A stretch of 64,000 nucleotides of DNA from Poriferisodalis sp965208925 (GCF_965208925.1 NZ_OZ242364.1:2914001-2978000); one strand, 5' to 3'; positions 42,415-51,302 are shown, numbered from the stretch's first letter. Numbers and translations are program-made. Notes: generated from the letters alone by a model not told the origin.

Positions 42415-44322
42415 GTGAAGCTGCTGGTCGCGAACCGAGGCGAGATCGCGAGCCGGGTATTCGCGACGGCGCGCCGGCTGGGCTGGCGAACCGTCGCCGT
42501 CTATGCCGAGCCTGATCGCCGCTCGCCGTTCGTGGGCGACGCCGACGAGGCGCACTGCATCGGGCCGGCCTCGCTCGAGCGCTCATACCTCGACGCCGGA
42601 GCCATCATTGCGGCTGCACACGAGTCCGGGGCAGATGCGATTCACCCCGGGTACGGCTTCCTGTCCGAGAACGCAGACTTCGCCCGGGCAGTCATCGACG
42701 CGGGACTGACCTGGGTCGGGCCGCATCCCGACGCCATCGCCCAGATGGGCTCGAAGATCGAAGCCCGGGCCATCGCCGAATCAGCCGATGTGCCGACGAT
42801 CCCCGGATTCGACGACGCCGACATCAGCGCCGCAAGCGAGCAGATGCGCTTTCCGGTGCTGATCAAGGCATCAGCGGGCGGTGGCGGCAAGGGCATCCGC
42901 ATCGTCCGCTCCGCTGACGGGTTCGACGCCGCGCTGGCTGAGGCCCGCACCGAGGCATTGCGCTCGTTCGGCGACGACCGGGTGCTGGTGGAGCGCTACA
43001 TCGAGCGGCCCCGTCACGTGGAGGTGCAGGTCGTCGGCGACCGGCACGGCACGGTCATCCACCTCGGCACTCGCGACTGCTCCTCGCAGCGTCGCTACCA
43101 GAAGCTGCTGGAGGAAGCGCCGGCACCCAATCTGGATGCCGCCACCCGTGAGGGATTGCATGACGCGGCGGTGGCGCTGGCCCATCGCATCGGTTACGAC
43201 AACGCCGGCACCGTGGAATTCATCGTCGATGCCGGCACCGGCGAGTTCTTCTTCCTAGAGATGAACACCCGCCTGCAGGTGGAGCATCCCGTCACCGAGG
43301 CCATTACCGGGCTTGACCTGGTGGAGCTGCAGCTGAGAGCCGCCGCCGGCGAGTCGCTGGGTCTCGACCAGTCAGCCGTCACGTTCAGCGGGCACAGCAT
43401 CGAAGCCCGTATCAACGCCGAGGACCCCTCCGATGGCTTCACTCCCCAGGCAGGCCCGGTACGCCATCTGCAGGTTCCCGCAGGAGTGCGCTGGGATGCC
43501 GCCATCGTCGCCGGCAGTCAGATCTCCCCGTACTACGACCCGCTGATCGCCAAGCTCGTCGTCACTCGCCCCGATCGCCCTGCGGCACTCGACGCCCTGC
43601 GTGACGGACTGGACGGGCTGGTCGTGGGCCCGGTGCCCACGAATGCCGGATTTCTGCGCTGGCTCGTCGACGCGCCCCAACTGCGCGACGGCGAGATGAC
43701 CACGAACGTGATCGATGGGCTCGGAGCCGCCGAGATGCCTGCGCCGCCGCCTGCCGCCGAGGCGGCCGCGGCCGCCGCAGCCGCCTGTTTGGGCCAGTTG
43801 CTGGACGAGCGTGCTGCAGCCCCGAGTGGGCCGTGGACCGTGCTGAGCGACTTCCGGCTGACCCCGCACACCTCGGACGCCGTCGCCGTGCTGCGCGATG
43901 AGGTCGGCGAGCTCCACGAGGTGTCCGCCGGGGCGATGGCTGCGGGCCGTGCCGCGAGCACGAGCAGTGCAACGCGTGAGGGAGTGGCCGTCAATCTCCG
44001 CGGCCACACGGTCACCTTCGACGTGCCTGATCGCTCCGACGCCTGGGCGCCCACCGCAACCGACGACACCGGCGACGTCGATTCGGTCGCTGCGCCATTT
44101 CCCGCTGTCGTGGTCGACGTGCCGGTGGTGACGGGTGATGTCGTTGCCACGGGCGACGTGGTCGTGGTGGTGGAGGCGATGAAGATGCTGCACTCGCTTG
44201 CCGCGCACGGGGCGGGCACCGTCGCAGAGATCCGCTGCGAGCCAGGCGATGCCGTCGAGGCCAACCAGGTGCTCGTCAGCTTCGAACAGCACGAGCGTGA
44301 CCTGTCGGCAGATCCGGCTTGA
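42415..44322 (+). CDS. mccA: Acyl-CoA carboxylase alpha subunit (biotin carboxylase + BCCP)
   Basis: This 635-residue partner of the beta subunit charges biotin with bicarbonate and ATP. The biotin carboxylase domain (1-445) shows LLVANRGEIASRVFATARRL, HPGYGFLSENADFA, the ATP loop ASAGGGGKGIRIV, FIVDAGTGEFFFLEMNTRLQ and EARINAEDP. A linker with alanine runs (near 450-465) leads to the carrier domain with EAMKM, biotinylated lysine at about K590. A GTG start at 42415 is immediately followed by MKLLVANRGE-type sequence, so there is no room for a longer N-terminus. It pairs with mccB 133 bases upstream. Confidence 0.9.
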   Translation: MKLLVANRGEIASRVFATARRLGWRTVAVYAEPDRRSPFVGDADEAHCIGPASLERSYLDAGAIIAAAHESGADAIHPGYGFLSENADFARAVIDAGLTWVGPHPDAIAQMGSKIEARAIAESADVPTIPGFDDADISAASEQMRFPVLIKASAGGGGKGIRIVRSADGFDAALAEARTEALRSFGDDRVLVERYIERPRHVEVQVVGDRHGTVIHLGTRDCSSQRRYQKLLEEAPAPNLDAATREGLHDAAVALAHRIGYDNAGTVEFIVDAGTGEFFFLEMNTRLQVEHPVTEAITGLDLVELQLRAAAGESLGLDQSAVTFSGHSIEARINAEDPSDGFTPQAGPVRHLQVPAGVRWDAAIVAGSQISPYYDPLIAKLVVTRPDRPAALDALRDGLDGLVVGPVPTNAGFLRWLVDAPQLRDGEMTTNVIDGLGAAEMPAPPPAAEAAAAAAAACLGQLLDERAAAPSGPWTVLSDFRLTPHTSDAVAVLRDEVGELHEVSAGAMAAGRAASTSSATREGVAVNLRGHTVTFDVPDRSDAWAPTATDDTGDVDSVAAPFPAVVVDVPVVTGDVVATGDVVVVVEAMKMLHSLAAHGAGTVAEIRCEPGDAVEANQVLVSFEQHERDLSADPA

Positions 44323-44361
44323 TCGCCGCCACGGCCCCGACGACCCCGACGGCTCTGGGGC

Positions 44362-45684
44362 TCAGACCAGTCCGAGCGGCAGGCTTGTCAGCACCTCGTT
44401 GCCGGTTTCGGTGATCAGCACCTGCTCTTCCAGCTTCACGCCCTCGCCGCCCGATCTCGGACCGATGAACGCCTCCACGCACATCACCATGCCGGGCTCC
44501 AGAACCCCGTCGTAGCCGATCGAGTTCCACTTGTGGCGGTGGTAGATCGCCGGGTATTCGTCGCACAGCCCGACGCCATGGGAGATGACCGTGTAGCCGC
44601 GGTAATGCTCGGGGTCGGGGTACCACGCCTTGTCGGTGATTTCCCGCAGGGTTGCTCCGGGGCGGTGCAGCTCGGTGTTGCGCTGGATCTGTTCGAGTGC
44701 GAGCGACCACGCGTCGTGCTGGGCACCGCTGGGTCTGCCACTGCCGCACAGCCATGTCCGTGACAGGTCCACGCACATGCCGTAGGCGCCGATCAGGTCC
44801 GTGTCGAAACCCATCAGCTCGCCTGCCTGCACCCGGCGGCTGCTGGCCTCGTGATACCACGGGTTCGTGCGCGGTCCCGACGACAGCAGCCTGGTCTCGA
44901 TCCACTCGCCGTAGCGCCGCAGGCTCCCTGCCCACAGCTCGGCCCACAGATCCAGCTCGCTCACTCCGGGCTCGAAGACGGCGGCCATGTCGCCGACCGC
45001 CGTTTCGCAGGCGTGCACGGCGCACCGCATGGCCCGGATGTCGTCGGGGCCCTTAATCGCACGGGCCTGCTCCATCAGCTCGCCGGCGCTGACCAGCTCG
45101 ATGCCGCGGCACTCCAGGGCCCGGACCCCGCGCAGTTCGAGCTGATCGACGGCGAGGCGTCGCCCTCCCACGCTGTGCTCTTCCATCAGTGCCGCAATCT
45201 CGGCCGCCCACCGGTCGGCGACTTCGCCGGAGCGCGGCCCAGCCTTGAAATAGATGTACGACAGTCCCGGACGGATCTCGTCCACCGTCTCGGAGTGGGC
45301 ATCGAGGAACTCCCCGTCGGAGAATTCGAACACCACCACCGGCCCCTCGGTGGCCACGAACGCATAGCGGACGGCGTTGTGCATGGTCCAGAGCGACATG
45401 TTGGTGGTGTCGGTGGCATAGCGGACATTGAGCGGGTCATACAGCAACGCTGCATCGCAGTCGGCGCCCCGCAACTGCTCGCGCACCCGCTCCAGCCGGT
45501 ACCGGCGCATGGCGGAGCGGTTGGGCAGTTCGAGTCCGGCCGCCACCCAGGTGGCCTCCAGATCGGCGCCAGGTCCGAGCGCGTGCATGTTGAGATCGGT
45601 GTGATCCAGGAGCCACTGCGGCGGTTCGGCTCTCTCCACGCCGATCTTGGGACGGTGGCGAGCTTCGAATCCCCGACGTGACAT
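44362..45684 (-). CDS. M24 family metallopeptidase (Xaa-Pro/creatinase-like)
   Basis: This 440-residue protein has the creatinase N-terminal domain (about 45-200, with LLYDPLNVRYATDTTNMSLW) and the pita-bread M24 domain. The metal ligands appear in order: GFDTDLIGAYG and CVDLSR (Asp), VISHGVGLCDEYP (His), VMCVEAFIG (Glu) and KLEEQVLI (Glu). It resembles Xaa-Pro dipeptidases and the DmdA/creatinase-like M24 enzymes of marine bacteria; the substrate is unknown. ATG 45684. It is convergent with mccA and next to the mobile cassette. Confidence 0.86.
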   Translation of the reverse strand: MSRRGFEARHRPKIGVERAEPPQWLLDHTDLNMHALGPGADLEATWVAAGLELPNRSAMRRYRLERVREQLRGADCDAALLYDPLNVRYATDTTNMSLWTMHNAVRYAFVATEGPVVVFEFSDGEFLDAHSETVDEIRPGLSYIYFKAGPRSGEVADRWAAEIAALMEEHSVGGRRLAVDQLELRGVRALECRGIELVSAGELMEQARAIKGPDDIRAMRCAVHACETAVGDMAAVFEPGVSELDLWAELWAGSLRRYGEWIETRLLSSGPRTNPWYHEASSRRVQAGELMGFDTDLIGAYGMCVDLSRTWLCGSGRPSGAQHDAWSLALEQIQRNTELHRPGATLREITDKAWYPDPEHYRGYTVISHGVGLCDEYPAIYHRHKWNSIGYDGVLEPGMVMCVEAFIGPRSGGEGVKLEEQVLITETGNEVLTSLPLGLV

Positions 45685-45948
45685 GCCTGCCCGTCCCTCC
45701 CCACGTCAGCCAGGCCGCCGCGACTCCAAGACAGCGGTGCGCGGCGAGCCTAGAGCGTGTTGACAAAGTGGTTGGGGAGGTGGTGCTCCGATGGTTCGTC
45801 AAGCGGCGGTTTGTTGGTTGTTGTGATTCATCTTGGGTTTTGCGCAGGCTCTGGGGATGCCTGAGTTTCGTGGAGACGGATGCTGTTCCGGTGTGATGAA
45901 CGGTGTGCGTGAAGGACAGGTCGGCGCTGCATCTTGTTCTGCCTCATG

Positions 45949-46005
45949 TTGTGACAGTAGATGTATGTGTTCTCATATTGTGACAACGGGTGTATGTTCT
46001 CGCAT
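45949..46005 (+). promoter_or_regulatory. Tandem operator-like direct repeats
   Basis: TTGTGACA-N5-TGTATG occurs twice at 29-base spacing (from 45949 and 45978), each followed by TTCT and CAT. The pair lies 45-100 bases upstream of the secreted-protein start and is likely a regulator-binding or promoter region. The rest of the gap 45685-46049 holds the cassette end and no convincing gene. Confidence 0.4.
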
Positions 46006-46028
46006 TCCGTTCCGAGAACCGGAACGGA
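46006..46028 (+). promoter_or_regulatory. Perfect 8-bp palindromic operator candidate
   Basis: TCCGTTCC (46006-46013) and GGAACGGA (46021-46028) form a perfect inverted repeat around a 7-base spacer, ending 21 bases before the ATG of the secreted-protein gene. Its position suits repressor control of the cassette. Confidence 0.45.
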
Positions 46029-46049
46029 TGACGGAAGGAATGAGGCCTC

Positions 46050-46677
46050 ATGAGACGACTGATCGCAGCACTGCTGGCGGTGCTGGCCGCGGCAGCGCTG
46101 ACATTGACTATGGCTGTGCCGGCGCAGGCGACCGGCGAGCGGCGAGCCGGTCATAGACCCGACAGGCACCGAGACCCAAATCGAGAACGACGACGACGAT
46201 GTCGAGTTGCCTGATGACATCGAGGCGCTCACGGCTGAGGCGATGCGCCGGATGGGTGGCGGCGCCAACGCCAATGCGTGGCCGTGCTTCCTCGGCATGG
46301 GATCGTGCGGTCGTGCCTCGACCGATACCGGCTATCTCGACTGCGCCGACGTTACCGTCGACGACATCGGAGTGTCATGGGCCGCGAACCAAGGCTACGA
46401 CAGCATCCACATCGCGCCCACCGATCTCGGCCGCGCAGCGTCGCTGACGAGCCCGGCGGCAACCATCGCCGCCGCATGGGCCATGTACCGCGAGGCACGC
46501 TCGTGCCTGCGCAGCCACAGCCTCACCGTGAGCGTGAGGAGCTGGACAGCGATATGGCAGCAGATCCACTGCCATATCGTGTATCAGCTCGTCGGCGGAG
46601 GCGGCTCATGGGACCTCGAAGGGCACCGCTCAGCGAACCTCGGCTATCTGCGACCGTGGAAGCGGTGCGCCTGGTAA
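46050..46677 (+). pseudogene. Secreted protein with DUF2599-like C-terminus, frameshifted by a 7-bp duplication
   Basis: ATG 46050 encodes a clear signal peptide (MRRLIAALLAVLAAAALTLT, then MAVPAQA). After ATG in the protein the frame is lost at a doubled GGCGAGC (46134-46140, 46141-46147). Removing one copy joins EPVIDPTGTETQ, an acidic stretch, and the long frame to 46677. The mature protein has six cysteines and ends with HCHIVYQLVGGGGSWDLEGH and GYLRPW, which resembles DUF2599 secreted proteins. In the present state it ends early unless slippage occurs. GGAAGGA lies upstream of the ATG. The following membrane protein begins 4 bases after the stop. Confidence 0.65.
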
Positions 46678-46681
46678 CGCC

Positions 46682-47023
46682 ATGAAACCTCTCCCAGTCC
46701 CAGCGCCATCCGGCGCATCACCGCAGCACCGATTTTCGGTGTGGGCGGCGCTGGGACTCTGGGCAGCCGCAGCCACAGCCATCACCCTCGCTGTCGGCGG
46801 TGTCGCCTTCACCGCAGTGTTCTGCGGCACCGATTGGGACACCGCCTGCACCCAAAACAGCGGAACCGGCTGGATCGTCATAGTGCTCTCCACAGCGCTC
46901 ACCGTCGCCGCAGCTCTCCCCCTTCGGCGACCTGCAGTCACCGGCGTCGCCATCGCCTCGATCCCGCTGCAGCTCTGGTTCTACATAGCCTGGGCCATAC
47001 CGACCGCTGCCACCAGCATCTGA
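46682..47023 (+). CDS. Small membrane protein in cassette (possible partner/immunity protein)
   Basis: This 113-residue protein is not recognised. It has three hydrophobic segments: LGLWAAAATAITLAVGGVAF, WIVIVLSTALTVAAAL, and VTGVAIASIPLQLWFYIAWA. An external loop holds two cysteines (FCGTDWDTAC). The start ATG 46682 is 4 bases after the secreted-protein stop, so the two are co-transcribed. A secreted protein followed by a small membrane protein is an arrangement also found in bacteriocin-immunity pairs; a secretion helper or unrelated passenger is equally possible. Confidence 0.55.
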   Translation: MKPLPVPAPSGASPQHRFSVWAALGLWAAAATAITLAVGGVAFTAVFCGTDWDTACTQNSGTGWIVIVLSTALTVAAALPLRRPAVTGVAIASIPLQLWFYIAWAIPTAATSI

Positions 47024-47071
47024 CAGCAGCCATCCGGCCCACAATTTGTCAACACGCCCTAGGGTCTGACC

Positions 47072-47968
47072 ATGACCACGGAGAGCCACGACGGCGGATC
47101 GCTCACCGGTATCGCCATCCACCCCATCAAGGGCTGCCGCCGCATCGAGCTGGACTCGGTGACGGTGACCGCAACGGGGCTCGAAGGCGACCGGCAATGG
47201 CAGGTAGTCACGGATCCTCCGGAAGACAGTGCCCTCGGCGAGGCGGTCACCCAGCGCCGGAACGCGGCGCTCGCCACGGTCGCACCGGAGCCGATCGAAG
47301 GCGGCCTGACCGTCAGCGCACCCGGCGTGGGCATGATCGAGGTGAAGCGGCCCGACGCCAACGACGTCACTGTCCTTGCGCTCATCGGCGAGGAGGTGGC
47401 GTGCGCCGATGCGGGAGACGAAGCCGCCGAGTTCTTCAGCGAAGTGCTCGGTTTCCCGGCCAGGCTCGCAGCGTTGACTCCCGAGTCGTCACGGCCGATG
47501 CGGCTGTTCCGGGGACGCCCCACCGGATTCGCCGACGCCGCGCCCGTGCTGGTCGCCAGCACTGCTTCCCTCGACGATCTCGTTGCACGGGCGTCCGAGC
47601 CGTTCGGCATCGAGCGGTTCCGTGCCAACCTGATCGTCACCAACGACCAGCCGTGGGCCGAGGACACCTGGACCGAGTTCTCGATCGGACCCGCCCAGCT
47701 CGCCACCCGGGTGGTGTGGCCCCGCTGTGCCGTCCCGCAGATCGACCAAGACACCGGCGAACGGCACCGTGAGCCGGCCCTGGTGCTGCGCGAACACCGC
47801 TGGTGTTACAGCGCCGAAGGATTCTCGCCAGGCATGCGAGGGATGCTCGAGGGCAACGCCATGTTCGGCATCGCCTGCACCATCGATCCCGAAGGCGCTG
47901 TGGTCTCCGTAGGCGACCCGGTCATCGTGACGGCCACCGGACAGCCCCTGCTCGACCCACCGCGCTGA
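47072..47968 (+). CDS. MOSC domain-containing protein
   Basis: This 298-residue protein has the MOSC_N beta-barrel (GIAIHPIKGCRRIELDSV, TGLEGDRQWQVV) and a MOSC domain (about 150-290). The domain is found in molybdenum-cofactor sulfurases and mARC-type reductases. The conserved RFRANLIV and the cysteine in VVWPRCAVPQID are present; this cysteine is the expected Mo ligand or sulfur carrier in the mARC/YcbX group. Unlike YcbX it lacks a ferredoxin domain. ATG 47072 starts just outside the cassette end, so its promoter may be separated from its native upstream by the insertion. Confidence 0.88.
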   Translation: MTTESHDGGSLTGIAIHPIKGCRRIELDSVTVTATGLEGDRQWQVVTDPPEDSALGEAVTQRRNAALATVAPEPIEGGLTVSAPGVGMIEVKRPDANDVTVLALIGEEVACADAGDEAAEFFSEVLGFPARLAALTPESSRPMRLFRGRPTGFADAAPVLVASTASLDDLVARASEPFGIERFRANLIVTNDQPWAEDTWTEFSIGPAQLATRVVWPRCAVPQIDQDTGERHREPALVLREHRWCYSAEGFSPGMRGMLEGNAMFGIACTIDPEGAVVSVGDPVIVTATGQPLLDPPR

Positions 47969-47977
47969 GCAGCGGCC

Positions 47978-49252
47978 TCAGTCGCTGGAGCGGAGCACGC
48001 CTCGCTCGGCCAGATCGGCTATTTCGTCCTCGGTCGCGCCGAGCTCTGCCATGACCTCGGCATTGTGCGCCCCCTGCGCTGCCGCCAGCGGCAATGGCGC
48101 CGTCGACAGGCCGTCGAATCGCCATGGCCCGCGCATCAGCCGCAGCTCGCGCCCGTCGGCCTCGACGCTGTAGTACGGCTGGATCGCCTCGGCCCACTCG
48201 GTGTCGAGCGCCTCGCCCGACGTCCGGATGCGACCGACAGCCAGACCGCCGGCTCCTGAGACCTGGTGCTCCAGCTCGTCGATGCTCCCGAAGGTGCGAA
48301 TCCACGCTGCGACCTCCGCCATCAGCTCGTCGTAGTGCTCCCGGCGCAGCTCCGGCGTCTTGTAGCGCGGATCGGCCTTGAGGTCATTGCGGCCCATCAT
48401 CGTGCAGTACCGGCCGAATGCCGGAGACCACACCGGCGACGCGGCAATGGTGATCAGCGACCCGTCGGCTAGCTCGAAGATCGGCGATTCGGGAGCGCTC
48501 AGCGCTGTCGGCTCCCCGAGCGGATCCAGCCCGTTGGCCTCCATGTGCAGCCGCTCGTTCACCGACAGCATCGTGGCCATCATCGAGACATCGGCGTGTG
48601 TTCCCCGGCCAGTCACGCTGCGCTGGAACAGGCCGGTGATGGCAGCGAGGGCGCCCTGGACGCCCGTGTACAGATCGGCCTGGCTGGTCGAATCCGTCGT
48701 GGGTCGGGTCAACAGGTCGCCGTAGTGGGCGAGATGCGTCGCCGTCGATCCGCTCTCGGCTTGCACTGTGGGCGCGAACGCGGGTCGGCCCGACCACGGG
48801 TTGTCCTGCCCGTAGCCCGACATGGACACATACACGACCATCGGATTGGCGGCACTCACCGCCTCGTAGTCCAGGCCAAAGGTCGCCATCGTGCCCGGCC
48901 GATAGTTCTCGACGATCACGTCTGCTCTGCTGCACAGCTCGAAGACAGCAGCCCGTCCCTCCGGGTAGTTCAGGTCGATGCTGAGGTTCCGCTTGCCGCC
49001 GTTCAGCTGCAGGTAGTAGCCCGATGTCGGTCCCGCGGAAGGCGATGCGGCCCGCGCGATGTCGGCCGCCGGTGGCTCCACCTTGGTCACCGACGCACCC
49101 ATCTCGACGAGGATCCGGGTCGCCGTCGGTCCAGCGAGCACCCGCGTGAAGTCCACCACGGTGATGCCCGCCAGCGGTGCAGCGTGTGCCGGCGCCTCTG
49201 CAGGGTCGGCGTCACCTGCGCTGCCGGGCGGTTCGGAAGTCACGTCGGTCAC
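47978..49252 (-). CDS. CaiB/BaiF family CoA-transferase (single domain, catalytic Asp present)
   Basis: This 424-residue class III CoA-transferase has VVDFTRVLAGPTATRILVEM, VTKVEPP, NLSIDLNYPEGR and VVYVSMSGYGQDNPWSGRPAF. The catalytic Asp lies in TSQADLYTGVQGALAAI. It is predicted to be active as a homodimer. A GTG start at 49252 follows the enoyl-CoA hydratase stop by 18 bases. It is last in an operon with two further CoA-transferase genes, so the pathway probably activates and exchanges an acid as its CoA ester. The acid cannot be named. Confidence 0.88.
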   Translation of the reverse strand: MTDVTSEPPGSAGDADPAEAPAHAAPLAGITVVDFTRVLAGPTATRILVEMGASVTKVEPPAADIARAASPSAGPTSGYYLQLNGGKRNLSIDLNYPEGRAAVFELCSRADVIVENYRPGTMATFGLDYEAVSAANPMVVYVSMSGYGQDNPWSGRPAFAPTVQAESGSTATHLAHYGDLLTRPTTDSTSQADLYTGVQGALAAITGLFQRSVTGRGTHADVSMMATMLSVNERLHMEANGLDPLGEPTALSAPESPIFELADGSLITIAASPVWSPAFGRYCTMMGRNDLKADPRYKTPELRREHYDELMAEVAAWIRTFGSIDELEHQVSGAGGLAVGRIRTSGEALDTEWAEAIQPYYSVEADGRELRLMRGPWRFDGLSTAPLPLAAAQGAHNAEVMAELGATEDEIADLAERGVLRSSD

Positions 49253-49270
49253 GTCGCTGCCTCGATTCGC

Positions 49271-50026
49271 TCAGTTGCCTTCGAACACCGCTGTTCCGGG
49301 ACCATCGGTGAACATCGCTTCGGTACCGCGTCGCACGTCGTTGGACGCCCACATCGTCGCCAGCTCACCGCTCAATGCTTCGTCGGCCGCTTTCGTGCCG
49401 TCGTTGACCGCGATGTTGACCACGCGCTTGATGACACCCAGCGCCACGGTCGGTCCCGCCGCAAGCTGGCGCGCCAACGACATCGAGGCCTCTTCCAGCT
49501 CAGCGTCGGGCACCACCAGGTTCACCACGCCCAGCCGTTCGAGTTCGGCAGGTCGGTAACGGCGCCCCAGCATGGTGATCTCGCGTGCCCGGGCCGGGCC
49601 CGCTCGTGCCACCAAGCGCTGGATTGCGCCCAGCAGCGGCACCAAGCCCAAGGTGACCTCCACAGCGCCCACCTGGGCCGACTCGGCGGCCACGATCATG
49701 TCGCACGCCAGCGCCAGCTCGAAGCCGCCGCCGAGCACGGCGCCGTGAATCGCGGCCACAGTCGGCACCGGGATCGATTCGAGCCGGTCGAGCACTGCCG
49801 CAGGGTCGCTGGCGGCACCGTCGTCGCCAGGCCCCAGCGCCTTGACATCAGCCCCGGCGCAGAAGTGACGCAGGTCGCTGCGCACCAGGATCGCCCGTGC
49901 GCCTGCCGCAACCGCATCCTCCTGGGCAGTGCAATAGCGATCGATGAATTCGTCACCGATCAGATTGTGCGGCGGGTGCGACAGCGTCACGATGCCCACT
50001 GCGCCATCGTGCTCCAGCCTGATCAT
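49271..50026 (-). CDS. Enoyl-CoA hydratase/isomerase family protein
   Basis: This 251-residue crotonase-fold enzyme has the oxyanion segments SDLRHFCAGADVKALG and AIHGAVLGGGFELALACD, with Glu in the GGGFELA position. The second acidic residue is expected in GAVEVTLGLVPLLGAIQRL. It should hydrate a 2-enoyl-CoA, though isomerase or hydrolase activity is possible in this family. ATG 50026. It sits inside the CoA-transferase operon and likely acts on the CoA ester those enzymes make. Confidence 0.87.
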   Translation of the reverse strand: MIRLEHDGAVGIVTLSHPPHNLIGDEFIDRYCTAQEDAVAAGARAILVRSDLRHFCAGADVKALGPGDDGAASDPAAVLDRLESIPVPTVAAIHGAVLGGGFELALACDMIVAAESAQVGAVEVTLGLVPLLGAIQRLVARAGPARAREITMLGRRYRPAELERLGVVNLVVPDAELEEASMSLARQLAAGPTVALGVIKRVVNIAVNDGTKAADEALSGELATMWASNDVRRGTEAMFTDGPGTAVFEGN

Positions 50027-50087
50027 CTCGGCTCCAATACTCAGGTCGGCTCCCGCTGCAGTCTTGTTGACGCAGTCGAGTCGCCGC

Positions 50088-51302
50088 TCAGCTCAACTCG
50101 CCGAGAACTTCGTCTGTGTGCTCGCCCAGCATCGGCGCACGATCCCAGGCCCACCAGTCGCCGTCGGTGTTGAACGGCGAACCGGGCACGGTGTAGCTGC
50201 CCAGCACCGGATGTTCTTCGTTCCGCCACCATCCGACCGCCTCGAGATGAGGGTCGGTGCGCAGGTCGCCGACGGTGTTCACCGGGGTGATCGGTATCCG
50301 CCGGCGCTGGCCCTCGACGAACAATTCCTGCTTGGTGAACTGCGTCGTCAGCTCCTCGACCCAGGCATCCACAGCTTCGAGCGCCTCGCGCCGCACCACG
50401 ATGTCCACGAAGACTTCGTCGAGAATGCCTTCGTTGCCGGTGAGCTCGTTCACCCACTGCGCCACCGCGTTCCAGTGCGCCGGCTGGATGGCGATCATCG
50501 CCACATACCCGTCGGACGCCGGGTACATGCCCATCGGGCTCGTCACCGGACGGCGGTTGCCCGCACGAGGCCGCGGCACCTGATCGTCGAGATACAGCGG
50601 CACACCCGTCTCGGGCGACAGCCAGAGCCCGACATCCTGCAGCGACAGGTCGACGGTCTGACCCCCACCGGCGCGCATTGAGAGCATTGCCCCGATCACG
50701 GCGTAGAGCGACGCGCCGTGCATCAGCACGCCGATCTCGCCGCCGGGCGCCAATGGCGGGCCGTGGGGGAAGCCGACCGTGGACGCCAGGCCACACGATG
50801 CCCAGCCGATCAGGTTCGACGAGTGCCAGGCACGTCGCGGACCAGTCATGCCGAACGGCGTTACGGACACCCAGGTGAGGCCCGGAAAGTGCTCGCAGAT
50901 GCCCTCACAGCCTTGAGGGAATCCGTCCAGGTAACCCTGGTTGGCGAGCCAGTCGTAGTTCTCTTGGATTGCAGGCGGCGCATCATCGAACACAACGTCA
51001 GCGGTCCCCAACAGCTTTACCAATGCATCGACGTCGTCGTCGTCGTCCAGATCCAGCACGACGCTGCGCTTCGAAGCTGCGTAGTACGCCCACCACAAGC
51101 TGGCTTCGGGACCGCTGTGCCCGGCAGCCATTGGCGGCATCTTCCGCACGGGGTTGCCCTGCGGGGGTTCCACGCAGATGACATCGGCACCGAGCGCCGC
51201 CCACACCCGCGTGCCGTAAGCGCCCGAAAGACCGGTCAGGTCGAGCACCCGGGTGCCCGTCCAAGGGCCCCGTCGCTGCTGGGTGGCCTGGGTGGCGCTC
51301 AT
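50088..51302 (-). CDS. CaiB/BaiF family protein lacking the catalytic Asp
   Basis: This 404-residue CoA-transferase homologue keeps the fold: VLDLTGLSGAYGTRVWAALG, VICVEPPQGNP, SVVLDLDDDDD, SVTPFGMTGPRRAW. At the catalytic position the segment reads IGVLMHGASLYAVIGAML, with Val where the active-site Asp belongs (DxxxG before the helix). It therefore cannot form the acyl intermediate alone. Its ATG overlaps the stop of the upstream active homologue (ATGA), so the two are made together and probably form a heterodimer. Confidence 0.86.
   Translation of the reverse strand: MSATQATQQRRGPWTGTRVLDLTGLSGAYGTRVWAALGADVICVEPPQGNPVRKMPPMAAGHSGPEASLWWAYYAASKRSVVLDLDDDDDVDALVKLLGTADVVFDDAPPAIQENYDWLANQGYLDGFPQGCEGICEHFPGLTWVSVTPFGMTGPRRAWHSSNLIGWASCGLASTVGFPHGPPLAPGGEIGVLMHGASLYAVIGAMLSMRAGGGQTVDLSLQDVGLWLSPETGVPLYLDDQVPRPRAGNRRPVTSPMGMYPASDGYVAMIAIQPAHWNAVAQWVNELTGNEGILDEVFVDIVVRREALEAVDAWVEELTTQFTKQELFVEGQRRRIPITPVNTVGDLRTDPHLEAVGWWRNEEHPVLGSYTVPGSPFNTDGDWWAWDRAPMLGEHTDEVLGELS

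Larger units (their letters stand above)
45754..47058 (+). mobile_element. Transposase-less cassette with terminal inverted repeats and CTAG flanks
   Basis: The left end GCGTGTTGACAAA (45755-45767) is a perfect 13-base inverted match to TTTGTCAACACGC at 47045-47057. Both ends abut CTAG (45750-45753 and 47059-47062), consistent with a 4-base target duplication as seen for IS5-group YTAR targets. Inside are two small plus-strand genes, a secreted protein and a membrane protein, and a less GC-rich 300-base leader with repeats and a palindrome. No transposase is present, so it would need one in trans. The insertion reading is inference from end structure. Confidence 0.6.

Noticed and set aside
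45754..46049. Transposase remnant at the left end of the cassette
   Set aside because: Translation in all frames gave no recognisable transposase motif.
46207..46677. An independent gene starting at TTG 46207
   Set aside because: A signal peptide lies in another frame immediately upstream and is joined by removing one 7-bp unit; a frameshifted secreted protein explains the region better.
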